This document shows, in pieces, positions 1 to 8,100 of a stretch of DNA of 9,872 nucleotides. The notes beneath the pieces were generated by a model. That model saw only the letters and a program-made list of their open reading frames with translations, was not told the DNA's origin and did no database searches. The stretch spans positions 1-9,872 of the forward strand of contig CAMYLW010000096.1 of NCBI GenBank assembly GCA_947259475.1, given 5' to 3'. Source of the stretch: Thermodesulfobacteriota bacterium. GTDB taxonomy: Bacteria; Desulfobacterota; Syntrophobacteria; BM002. The position numbers and the translations under genes are program-made. The stretch's first letter is position 1, and each line of letters starts with the position of its first letter.

Positions 1-2
1 AG

Positions 3-206
3 CGCTTACCCCAGCACCAAGGCCTCTTTTATGACCCCTGCCGTGATCGAGGGCCCAAGAAACACCGATGCCCTGATTGTCATTTCTGTCAAGAGTGTTC
101 ACCATCGCGCTGCAATGTCTGACGGGAAACTGGCCCCAAACCCGAATGCAAACTTTCCCTCCAAGAACAAGTTGCCCTCTACGACCAGACCAACACCGAA
201 AAATAA
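3..206 (+). CDS. Small Cys-rich protein, 5'-truncated, possible selenoprotein with in-frame TGA
   Basis: The frame is open from the left window edge, so the start lies outside. It contains a dense cysteine cluster CPDCHFCQEC (69-98), then SPSRCNV, then a TGA at 120-122. After the TGA the frame continues RETGPKPECKLS and SLQEQVALYDQ to a TAA at 204-206. Cys codons at 69, 78, 87 and 96 are each three codons apart, followed by Cys at 111, and the TGA is again three codons on. It therefore falls exactly in CxxC register, giving CxxU if read as selenocysteine. The Cys pattern suggests a small metal-binding or redox protein; I do not recognise a named family with certainty and its function is unknown. 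The alternative is a gene ending at 122, or a Cys codon mutated to stop. I found no convincing SECIS: GGGAAA (124-129) can pair with TTTCCC (154-159), but the enclosed loop is 24 nt. The gene converges on the HD-GYP gene. Confidence 0.5.
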
Positions 207-210
207 CGAA

Positions 211-288
211 GATTTTGGATTTAAGATTTCAGCGATCAGCAGTCAGGAAAGCGGTGAAGCCTCAATCTCAAATCTGAGATCTAAAATC
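211..288. repeat. Opposed heptamer arrays forming a long hairpin between convergent genes
   Basis: The left arm (211-232, starting GATTTTGGATTT) is nearly the reverse complement of the right arm (267-288, ending TCTAAAATC). Of 22 positions, 18 are Watson-Crick and two more would be G-U pairs in RNA. The right arm is made of 7-bp units ending in ATC (for example CTCAATC, TAAAATC). It lies between the 3' ends of the Cys-rich gene (+) and the HD-GYP gene (-). Read on the minus strand the hairpin is followed by a T-rich stretch (TTCGTTATTTTTC), so it may act as a terminator for the HD-GYP transcript. That role is inference. Confidence 0.55.
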
Positions 289-294
289 GCCACC

Positions 295-1731
295 CTAACT
301 TGCTTCTTTTAGAAAGAACTGGGAAGGCTGTATTCCGAGCACGGAGGGATGGAGGCATTTGACAATTTGCCTCTCATATGAACCAGTTTTCTGATCCCGA
401 TCTGCAAGATTCAACATCTCACTGCCTTTCAGACTACCCTGACCGTCATCAACCAGCAACAATACTTGGGGCCGTGTTCTTTCGGACTCGCTTGGATAAT
501 CAACCACAAGCCCTAATTCTCCACTATCCAGTTTTAGTACTGTCCCCACCGGATACAACCCCATCATGTTGATGAATGTCTTCAACAAGATTGGATCATA
601 CTCCATTCCTACCTTTTCCCACATCATCCTCAATGCTTCGTCCGGGCTGAAGGATCTGGGACGGTAGGCTCGTTCCGCAGTCAGAGCATCATAGGTGTCT
701 GCGATACGCAGGATCTTCCCGAAGAGAGTCAAGGTTTCGGTAAAATGAAGTCGTGGATAACCACTGAGATCATAATTCAGGTGATGTCCGAAAGGTCCCA
801 GAACAACCCTCGATCTCATGTCGCGAGATGCATGCAGCCTGAGAACACGGTGTACACCTATCAAGGGATGCCTGCGAATATGTTCCCACTCTCCGGTATT
901 CAGCATGTCTGGTTTGGTGATTATGTCCTTGGGCACCTCTACTTTGCCCAAATCGTGAAACATGCCGCAGATGGCAAGTTGCTCGAGAAAAGTCTGGGAC
1001 AACCCGATACGTCTCCCTAGGCTCATGGAGAGCAGTGCCACATTTACCGAATGAGTGTAAGTGTAATCATCGTAGTCTCGAATCGTTGACAAGCCCAACA
1101 TCAGGGTCTCGTCCTCCAGAACCAAGTCCACCATGGTCTGGGCCAGACGCCTGGCCTTGCGTATCCCGGCAACGCTTCGCTGGGAAACTTTCTGAGCCAC
1201 CTCTTTAACTGTAGTCAAAGCTTGCAAGTAGGTTTGCTTAGCTTTTTCTTTGCGCTGCAATTCAATATCCGGGGAAATGTCGTCCATTTCCCGGAGGATC
1301 TCTAACCACTGCAACCCGTTATCCGCCAGTTGGCGCTCCAGCCAGGATGGGGGATCTTCTTGCGTGGCGGCCTCATCCAGAAGCCTTGCAAAGATAATGA
1401 AATCTTTGAATGAAGCCTTCCTGAAGGTAGGAAGGAAGCGTAGCCCCTGGAGTCCTCGTTGCGGAAAGTAGTCCATCATTTCGTTGATCAGCGGAAAGGT
1501 CTCTCTCCGATACAGAAGCTTTTCACCCTGCAGAAAGAATCTTCCCCGCCAAAGCAGAATCTCCAACTCCTCGCCGCCAGCCATTTTGCCAAGGACTTTG
1601 CCAAATTGGGCAATGCACTCCTTCATCAATTGGTTGTTTTCTTGATGGATCCTGACCGTATGGATCATGTGGTGGAAGGCCTTGATAAACTTTCCCCCCA
1701 ATTCCATCAGTTCTGCATCTTTAGCCGACAA
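295..1731 (-). CDS. HD-GYP domain phosphohydrolase with an N-terminal domain resembling its neighbour's
   Basis: 478 residues. The C-terminal two thirds is an HD-GYP domain: H227 (THSVN), HD at 259-260 in FHDLGK, H288 (RRHPLIG), HH 316-317, D321, GYP 324-326, and IADTYDALTAERAYRP (343-358). HD-GYP proteins typically hydrolyse cyclic di-GMP with a di- or tri-metal centre in the cytosol. The canonical HHExxDGxGYP reads HHLNYDLSGYP here, so the Glu and first Gly of the signature are changed. Activity is plausible because the metal-binding His and Asp residues remain. Residues about 12-120 form a separate N-terminal domain resembling that of the upstream HEAT protein. No membrane segment or receiver domain is seen. 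The start is a TTG at 1729-1731, supported by AAGGAG (1739-1744) seven bases upstream. The gap to the upstream HEAT gene is only 25 bp, so the two are probably co-transcribed. The C-terminal 85 residues after GLYPVGTVLKL resemble the tail commonly found after HD-GYP domains. Confidence 0.9.
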   Translation of the reverse strand: MSAKDAELMELGGKFIKAFHHMIHTVRIHQENNQLMKECIAQFGKVLGKMAGGEELEILLWRGRFFLQGEKLLYRRETFPLINEMMDYFPQRGLQGLRFLPTFRKASFKDFIIFARLLDEAATQEDPPSWLERQLADNGLQWLEILREMDDISPDIELQRKEKAKQTYLQALTTVKEVAQKVSQRSVAGIRKARRLAQTMVDLVLEDETLMLGLSTIRDYDDYTYTHSVNVALLSMSLGRRIGLSQTFLEQLAICGMFHDLGKVEVPKDIITKPDMLNTGEWEHIRRHPLIGVHRVLRLHASRDMRSRVVLGPFGHHLNYDLSGYPRLHFTETLTLFGKILRIADTYDALTAERAYRPRSFSPDEALRMMWEKVGMEYDPILLKTFINMMGLYPVGTVLKLDSGELGLVVDYPSESERTRPQVLLLVDDGQGSLKGSEMLNLADRDQKTGSYERQIVKCLHPSVLGIQPSQFFLKEAS

Positions 1732-1738
1732 GGTATAA

Positions 1739-1744
1739 CTCCTT
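1739..1744 (-). promoter_or_regulatory. Ribosome binding site of the HD-GYP gene
   Basis: AAGGAG on the minus strand, seven bases before a TTG codon. It decides the start, because no ATG lies at a suitable distance. Confidence 0.7.
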
Positions 1745-1756
1745 ACTTTGATGACC

Positions 1757-3469
1757 CTAGTCCTGCATGACCTTTCGGGCTATACGCCGGACGCCTGGCT
1801 TGAGGCTTCGGCTGGCATCTTCCAGCACCTGCAAAGCTCCCTTTATATTCAATGCCTTCAGGGCAAGGGCAGCACCCTGCCGATAGGCGGAACTACGTAG
1901 GTCTGGCATCCAGCCTCGACCGAGAAGGGTTTGGCGCAGGAATGGAATGGAACGCGGTGAGCCGCACCGGCCAAGGGTCCTAAAACATGCAATGATGTGT
2001 TTGTCATCCGAGCCTTTGATTTGGCCTTCCTCAAGATACTGCAAAAGAAGGGTCTCGCTGGCTTCGTTCCTTTCCTGTCCCATATGGTGCAAAATCAGGC
2101 GGCGCACAGAGTCGTCCTCATCCTCAATGAGATGGAAGAGTTCTTTAATGCTACCGGAACCCCGACGCAATAACCCCTTGACCGCCGCCTCGCGAACACG
2201 TGCCGATGAATGGTGAACCATCTTCGATAGAATCTGTATGGGTTTTTCTCCGCCTAGACTCCCCACCACCTGAACGAGCTTCAGTACCAGATCTTCCTCT
2301 GGACGATCCAGCATGGCCACCAAGGGGCGAAGATCACGGGAGGCCAGAGAAAGGATCACCTCTGTGAGCATCTGTTGCAGTCGTAGAGACGGGGTCTGAA
2401 GCAGCATGGTGCCGAGAGTGTGGATGGCTTCGGGTTGGAGTACCAGGAGGATTTCTTTCATTTTTTCTATCTGCCCGGTATCCATTTCCGACCATGCTGC
2501 TTGCAAGGGTCGAAGGGACTGGGAACTGGAAGCAGTGAGAAAAAAGCTATCAATAATAGGTATCGCCCACGTTGTTTCAGACTCGCAAATGTGGCGGACG
2601 TGGTGCAGGCTCTTGAGAATTTTCAGGGTAACCTCAAAATCTCTTCGCGCCAGTGAATCGTGGAATTCCTCTTCCAAGGACTCGAGAATAGGGTCGAAAT
2701 TTTCTTTCTCTCTAAGTTCCAGTAAGCTATCCAGCACGGCGTTCAAGTAGTCTGCTGTTGGATCCCGCTTTTCTTCGAGACGAACCATCTCCTGGAGCTC
2801 CGCCTCCTCCTCTGGCGTGAGCTCCAGAGTTATTGGATCTATTGAGGCAACGGCCTCTGATTCTGAGGCCTCTTGCTCCTCTTCCTCAGACAATACCGAG
2901 CTTATATCTTCCTTTGCAGGCGGTATTGTAAATTCAGCTTCTGGTTCCGCCCCCCAGAAAAATTCAGCCACATGGTGCTGGATATGTGGCAACTCAGCTT
3001 CCCAAAGGGCTGTTACCAGATCCCCCTCGGGTTCGTCTGAGAGGAGCCGGTGGGTGTTTAGAATCCGCAGGAAGTCTTCTATCTCTTGGGCCTCGATTCC
3101 ATCCTGAAACTCCAACCACTGAATGCCATCGCGGAAGAGGGTGAAAGGCAAATTACCATCCTCGGGGGGCTCTTTTAAGATCGCCTCTCCCTGAAAGATA
3201 AGTCGGTCTTTTTCTAATTCGAACCTGAGATTGCCGTGCGCTTGTAGGAAGGTTTCAAGTTGCTGCCAGAACCGCTCCATAGCTCTGGTGCAATTGATAT
3301 GATTTTCAGGATAAAGGGAATAGTTCTTCCTAGCGAGCTGCAAGCTGGTGAGCACATTTTCTGCTACCTGCCACTCCTCGTCAGCTGGGCCAGGGCTACT
3401 GGGTCTTGGCTGCGTTTCTTTTACTGTTGCCAACAGACTGTCCCTTTGACCTTTAGTAAAAACTCCCAA
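1757..3469 (-). CDS. HEAT-repeat protein with an N-terminal domain resembling the HD-GYP neighbour's
   Basis: 570 residues, predicted cytosolic, no signal peptide or membrane segment seen. Three parts are visible. Residues about 36-140 form a domain with YPENH, DRLIFQGE (88-95) and GIQWLEFQDGIEAQEIEDFL, a pattern also present in the HD-GYP protein downstream. Residues about 187-235 are a strongly acidic, Glu-rich linker. Residues about 350-570 are paired amphipathic helices of HEAT type, for example SSARVREAAVKGLLRRG (421-437) followed by DDSVRRLILHHMG (452-464). HEAT arrays bind other proteins, so a scaffold or regulator role is likely; no catalytic motif is visible. The start is uncertain: the TTG at 3467-3469 has no clear Shine-Dalgarno sequence, whereas an in-frame TTG at 3431-3433 (residue 13) follows AAAGGG (3442-3447) by eight bases. 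The HD-GYP gene begins 25 bp downstream, implying one transcript. Confidence 0.8.
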   Translation of the reverse strand: MGVFTKGQRDSLLATVKETQPRPSSPGPADEEWQVAENVLTSLQLARKNYSLYPENHINCTRAMERFWQQLETFLQAHGNLRFELEKDRLIFQGEAILKEPPEDGNLPFTLFRDGIQWLEFQDGIEAQEIEDFLRILNTHRLLSDEPEGDLVTALWEAELPHIQHHVAEFFWGAEPEAEFTIPPAKEDISSVLSEEEEQEASESEAVASIDPITLELTPEEEAELQEMVRLEEKRDPTADYLNAVLDSLLELREKENFDPILESLEEEFHDSLARRDFEVTLKILKSLHHVRHICESETTWAIPIIDSFFLTASSSQSLRPLQAAWSEMDTGQIEKMKEILLVLQPEAIHTLGTMLLQTPSLRLQQMLTEVILSLASRDLRPLVAMLDRPEEDLVLKLVQVVGSLGGEKPIQILSKMVHHSSARVREAAVKGLLRRGSGSIKELFHLIEDEDDSVRRLILHHMGQERNEASETLLLQYLEEGQIKGSDDKHIIACFRTLGRCGSPRSIPFLRQTLLGRGWMPDLRSSAYRQGAALALKALNIKGALQVLEDASRSLKPGVRRIARKVMQD

Positions 3470-3503
3470 ATCACTTAGATTTCTACTCTTTTCGGAAAAC
3501 TGA

Positions 3504-3538
3504 CCTCTTTTCCAGGTGCTGTCCAGGACAGGAAGAGG
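3504..3538 (-). terminator. Hairpin between the DUF401 and HEAT genes
   Basis: CCTCTT (3504-3509) pairs with AAGAGG (3533-3538), and an inner CTGTC/GACAG stem (3519-3523 with 3527-3531) lies inside. On the minus strand it follows the DUF401 stop and is succeeded by TCAGTTTTCC, a weak T-run. It could partly terminate DUF401 transcription or sit in the leader of the HEAT gene. The rest of the 105-bp spacer shows no clear promoter. Confidence 0.35.
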
Positions 3539-3574
3539 GTTGTAAAATTGGGCGCAAATTCTGGACCAAACGGG

Positions 3575-4768
3575 CTAAAAGGAGTGTAGAAGCCCCAAGA
3601 CTACCATCCAGGTCACCATCACCGCTGCCGCCGGCTTATAAATATGCCGGTAACCAAGCGAAGCGTGAAGCAAAAAGTCGAGTGGCGACAGTCCGACAAA
3701 GAGGGGGACGAGAAGAGGAAAGGTGGCACCTACAAAACCAATGGTGATGCCTGTGATCAGGCCTGAAATAAAAGGCATGGCCACGACAACTATGAGAACC
3801 GGAATATGGTATTGAACCATTTCTTCTCTAATCTCTAGAACGGCCTGACTGTCTATCAAGGCTCCCTTGAAGGCCATGATCCCACAAATAAGGAGCAGCA
3901 TGGGCAGGGTGTTGCGATCAACCAGAGCTGTCCAGAAATCGTTAACGCCTAACCCATTGACCCACATTACCCAAATCACGCAGGCCAACAGTCCAAACAG
4001 CAGAGGCATGGCGGCTGGAAGCTTGATGCTCACGCCGAACCACAAAGTTAGGCTCCGCAGTAGGGCAAAAAAACCGATACAACCAACTACAACCAGAATC
4101 GGCATAGTTTCCCAGAGAAAAGGGCCCAGCATCTGTACTTTAACATTCCGCGCGCTATTCCTGTCTCTGGTCTCACGCAGCGGTCTCAAGAGAAAAAGCG
4201 TACCTGCTGCGATGGAAATAAGGGTGAGTGGCGCCTGGATAAGAATAAAGCGCCACATCTCCACTTGCAAAAGACTCACCGCCAGAACCACCCCGGGGTA
4301 AAGTGGCCACCAGAACTCCCAGATGTGGCGAAACCAGTAGTTGACCGCCGTTTTTCGGTCTTGTGACAAAGAGCATCCAGCCACTGCTGTTTCCACCATG
4401 GGTGCTGAAAACAGAGCTCCACCCGGCATGGGTAAAAGCCCGATAAGGGCAGGCATGACAACAGTCACCGTGGAGGCATCCTGCACGATGGCAACAAAAC
4501 TGCTCACAATTCGATCAAGTTGGCCGGAGGCTTTCATCAATTGACTCACTATCAAGATAAGGCAAATGATCGCCACCAACTGCAAGGTCTCCACGCTGGA
4601 AAGACTTGCCAGCAAACTATGAGTGATCTGTATTGGCGATTGCCCCATCCAAAACGCTACAGCCACCGAGCCAACAAAAAGACAAAGGCTGAGATGAACT
4701 CGCAAGCGGTTCAAAACCAGGATAAGGCCAAAGCAGCAAAGAACTTTGATTAAGGCTGGTAATTCCAT
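3575..4768 (-). CDS. DUF401 family integral membrane protein (putative transporter)
   Basis: 397 residues with roughly ten hydrophobic segments, for example at about 5-20, 26-42, 62-78, 100-120, 176-194, 222-238, 254-270, 288-300, 322-345 and 380-395. The signature LIGLLPMPGGALFSAPMV (108-125), followed by NYWFRHIWEFWWPLYPG (143-159), is characteristic of the DUF401 family. This family is related by fold to large ion and organic-acid transporter groups, but its substrate is not established. Length is near the usual 400 residues. The N-terminus is hydrophobic with no cleavable signal evident. The ATG at 4766-4768 is preceded at short distance by GAGGG, which lies inside a heptamer repeat, so initiation signals are weak. 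The gene is 365 bp downstream of the oxidoreductase gene and 105 bp upstream of the HEAT gene; an operon with either is unproven. Confidence 0.8.
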   Translation of the reverse strand: MELPALIKVLCCFGLILVLNRLRVHLSLCLFVGSVAVAFWMGQSPIQITHSLLASLSSVETLQLVAIICLILIVSQLMKASGQLDRIVSSFVAIVQDASTVTVVMPALIGLLPMPGGALFSAPMVETAVAGCSLSQDRKTAVNYWFRHIWEFWWPLYPGVVLAVSLLQVEMWRFILIQAPLTLISIAAGTLFLLRPLRETRDRNSARNVKVQMLGPFLWETMPILVVVGCIGFFALLRSLTLWFGVSIKLPAAMPLLFGLLACVIWVMWVNGLGVNDFWTALVDRNTLPMLLLICGIMAFKGALIDSQAVLEIREEMVQYHIPVLIVVVAMPFISGLITGITIGFVGATFPLLVPLFVGLSPLDFLLHASLGYRHIYKPAAAVMVTWMVVLGLLHSF

Positions 4769-4806
4769 AATCCCTCAATCTGAAATCCGCACTCCGAAAC
4801 TGGGAA

Positions 4807-4823
4807 CCCACCCGAAGGGTGGG
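4807..4823. repeat. Short perfect hairpin CCCACCC-GAA-GGGTGGG
   Basis: A 7-bp perfect stem with a 3-nt loop sits inside the heptamer-rich spacer. No T-run follows on either strand, so a classical intrinsic terminator is unlikely. It could still be an RNA 3'-end stabiliser or part of the repeat family. Confidence 0.5.
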
Positions 4824-4864
4824 AGTCCGAAGGACAAATCGTAAATCCCCAATCTACAATCTAA

Positions 4865-4895
4865 AATATATCTACCTAAGCTCACGCTGGCGCAA
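4865..4895 (-). promoter_or_regulatory. Weak candidate promoter for the DUF401 gene
   Basis: On the minus strand, TTGCGC (4890-4895) and TATATT (4865-4870) are separated by 19 bp, longer than the usual 17. The predicted start would leave a leader of about 90 bases containing heptamer repeats. It is the best sigma-70-like pair I found in this spacer, but it is marginal. Confidence 0.22.
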
Positions 4896-5133
4896 GATAG
4901 CAGAAAAAGGAGGTACGGGAAAGGAAAAAGGAGGTGAGATATGGGATTGCGAATTGGAGAAGGCATAGGGCATAGAGCAGGGCAAACGAAGCGGGGAGGC
5001 GGAAGTTGATAGAAATTACAAATCACAAATCACAATGACTAAGGATTTAGGTGTCAGGTGTCAGGTGTCAGGGAGGAAAAGCAAAAGAGCTGAAACCCTG
5101 AGATACGGTGCTTGGGATTTGGGATTGGAGTTA

Positions 5134-8100
5134 CTAAAACTGGTAGTGTTCGGCCACAATGCGTTCCACTTCTTCTTCTGTGGGCATGGTGTCTATATAA
5201 CCAGCCTGATACTGGTTTCTGAACCATCTAAAGAGACTCACCGTTTCATTCACCAGGATAATTTCGGGGATATCCTCTCCCTCATGGGTTTTTATATGCC
5301 GGTTGTACTGACCCAGCATACTGACCACATCATAAAAGGTGGCCGGCTCTCTTTTGATTTTCTTTTTGAAGGATCTCCCTTCACTTGGATAAATTGACTT
5401 CGGCTCCGGATTTGCTGAGATGTCCAAGCGCTGAAATGGTCTTCTCACTGCCACTTGCCACTTCCTCGCCTCTACCATCATTCTCGAGATTAAAGGCCCA
5501 GCCCAATCATGGGTCTGGTGTCCTTGTGGACAGGCTGAGAAAAACTCCACCACCGAGGGTCCACTGTAGGCGATGGCTTCCTTCAGAATCTTAATGGCGT
5601 AGAAAGGATTGTCGATGCTGAGCTTGGCCGCATACACATGGGAAATACCCATGGCCTGGCTGACGATACGCCGATGCAAGGTGGTCTTGCCCCCATACAC
5701 TTGCCCTATGGGAGAGGTGGAACGATCGCAGCCGTAACGGGTGGCGCCAGATTTTTGCGCCCCGGTGTTCATGTAGCCCTCATTATTGTAAATCACCCAG
5801 GTGATGTCGTAATTTTCACCCAAAGCATAGTTGAAGGGACCATTGCCGATATCGTAGATAGCACCATCTCCAGCGAATACTATGATCTTACTCAGCACCT
5901 CACTAAAGCCGTTGAGATAGGCCTGATCCAGACTGAATTTAGCTCCCAGAGCTGCTGCAGAGGCGGTGCCGAAGCCGTAGTGACCCGCCTGGTAAATCCG
6001 GTCGTTGAAGGGATTGGCCAGCTCTGATACTTCGCTGCAACCGGTGGCGTTTATGGTGTAGATATTGAAGCCGTGATCCAGCATGTGGTCAATGGCTCTC
6101 CGGCTTTGTTCCGAGAGAACCTTGATACCCTGGTAGAAGGTGGCGATTCCCTGTGGATTGTTGCGCAAGGATTCAGCCGCAAAGAACGTTAGCAAGCCGA
6201 TTGTCCCCTCACTACAACCAGGGCAAAGGGTGTGTCTGCCTGGATAGAGTTTTGAAAAGACAAAAAGCACCTGTTGGTTGAGAGCCATCTTGCTTACATG
6301 AGAAGCCGCCTCCAGGGTTTTATCGAAGTCCTTATATTTATCAGGGAGAAAGTCGGCTTCAGTGACCTTCATCTTGTCCACCATTTTCAAAGCATCGGTG
6401 GGACATACATTGGCACAAATGGCGCACCCCTTACAAGCTCCGGGAATTACGTCGATATTCATGGCAAACCGCTCCCATGGTATTCCTTTGGGCGGCTTCT
6501 TAAATATTCTGAAATAGCGCTTGGCAGCCTCCGGGATGGGCCGGTCGGTAATGGTGGAATAGAGTGCCGAGTCTGGACAGCAAGTGACGCAAAGGCCACA
6601 GGAAGTGCACTTTGATGCATCATACACCGGAAGCATGCTGCCGACATGACTCATGTCTCGGTGTCTACTGGTAGCGGCAGGCACCACAGGCAGGAACTTG
6701 TCCCACGGAACCTTCCTCCCCTCAACGATTGGCTGGACTATGTTTTCATGGAACGTCTCCCGGTAGTTCGCCATGAGGTTCACCGGCTTGATGGTTCCCA
6801 GTTCATCTTTCTCGGTAAGGGCAACAGGAAGACCGGCTGCTTTATGATTCTGACCGAAATTCTCGGGCTCAGCCACCTCATAAGGGACGCACGTCGTATC
6901 TATTCCCTGAACGAGTTCTGCTGGGGAACCTGTTGAGGCCTTCGCGGCTCCATATTTAAGGAGTGTAATGTTGGACTCAATGACCTGTTTTCCCTTTTTT
7001 ACTCCCAGTTTTTCCTCAAAGATACCTTTCAGGCGGGTCTCGAATTCTTCCTCCGCCAGAATCTGTTTTTCCTTGTTAATGAGTCCCAAAATAGCAGCAC
7101 CAGGCAAGTTCCGGTTCAGGTTCTGGAGGGCTGCCCTGGTAGCATCGATGGCCATCAGTTTGATCTGCCGCTCCGCAATCAATTCCTGCACATGAGATGG
7201 AAAAGATGTCAAGATTTCATCACTGCTCCTTGAACTGTTAATGACAAACAGCCCATGTTGCTTAAGACCTCCCACATATTCCTGAAGGATATGGCCGGAG
7301 GCAAACTTCTCATTGAAAAAAGCCAACACATCGTGTTCCGTAAGTTCGGAGCTATTGCGAATAGGCTGATTACTGATGCGCATGTTCATAAAGACGGCCG
7401 ACCCCTTCCTCGCTGCCCCGTATCGCGCTCCTGACTGGACATATTTGCAGCCATCGCCCTTGTCCTGGGCGTAAACGAGTGCCGCTGTCTCCAAGGCGGT
7501 TTTCACGCCTTCGGCACCGATGCCGATGAAGGTCATGCCAAGCTCCCGCTCCTGATATTCGGGGAGTTGCTTCGCCTTGAGAGTGTAAGGGCCTTCGATG
7601 CCAACAAAGAAATCCCGATGAAACTGACCCCGTTTATCCTCCAGACATGCCTTCATATTCTCTATGACCGCAGCAACGTCGTACTTGTTGAAGTCCTTGC
7701 CACCCAGACCGTACACTCCGTGTAGCAACGTGGGCATGTCTTGCCGACCATAGACCCGGTGTTCCTCCTTGCCCTCACGGCCGGCACGATTGGAAACTTG
7801 CAGGGCCGTTTGAATATCAGCCATAAGGAGCTGGTTGTGTGCCATACCACTTCGCTCCAGCACGGTGATAATCTTGGCATTACGGACACCATAGGCAAGT
7901 TCCTCGTAACAAGGAGGGGTAAACAACACAGGCCTCACGAGGCCAACTTTCAAGCCTTTGGTCTCCCGATAGTAATCAATCACATCTTTGATCACTCCCG
8001 CCCCTGATCCCATGATCATGAGGACCATGTCAGCATCCTCGGTGCGGTAACACTCCACCACTTTGTAGTTGGTGTCCACAATTTTGTTCATCATGTCCAT

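Larger units (their letters stand above)
4767..5128. repeat. Intergenic block of 7-bp tandem repeats
   Basis: Most of this gene-free spacer is 7-bp periodic. Units ending in ATC or a variant run at 4767-4801 (ATAATCC, CTCAATC, TGAAATC) and at 4834-4868 (ACAAATC, GTAAATC, CCCAATC, TACAATC). GAAAAAG occurs twice, 21 bp apart (4903-4909 and 4924-4930). GGCATAG occurs in tandem at 4962-4975. ACAAATC is tandem at 5018-5031, AGGTGTC is repeated three times at 5049-5069, and TGGGATT is tandem at 5113-5126. Arrays occur in both orientations, so opposed copies could pair. I see no credible gene here. Heptameric short tandem repeats are known from heterocystous cyanobacteria; this set looks analogous, not homologous. 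Confidence 0.75.

Noticed and set aside
109..240. Minus-strand frame with beta-barrel-like residues (FGVGLVVEGNLFLEG)
   Set aside because: It has no start codon with a binding site, and it is antisense to the more convincing Cys-rich frame.
3575..3680. Possible frameshift near the DUF401 C-terminus, since the last 30 residues look unlike my memory of the family end
   Set aside because: The alternative frame hits a stop within about 12 codons and the called frame stays hydrophobic, so there is no firm evidence of damage.
4775..5026. 83-codon minus-strand frame upstream of DUF401
   Set aside because: It reads through heptamer arrays and the small hairpin, giving repeat-derived sequence, and it has no good ribosome binding site.
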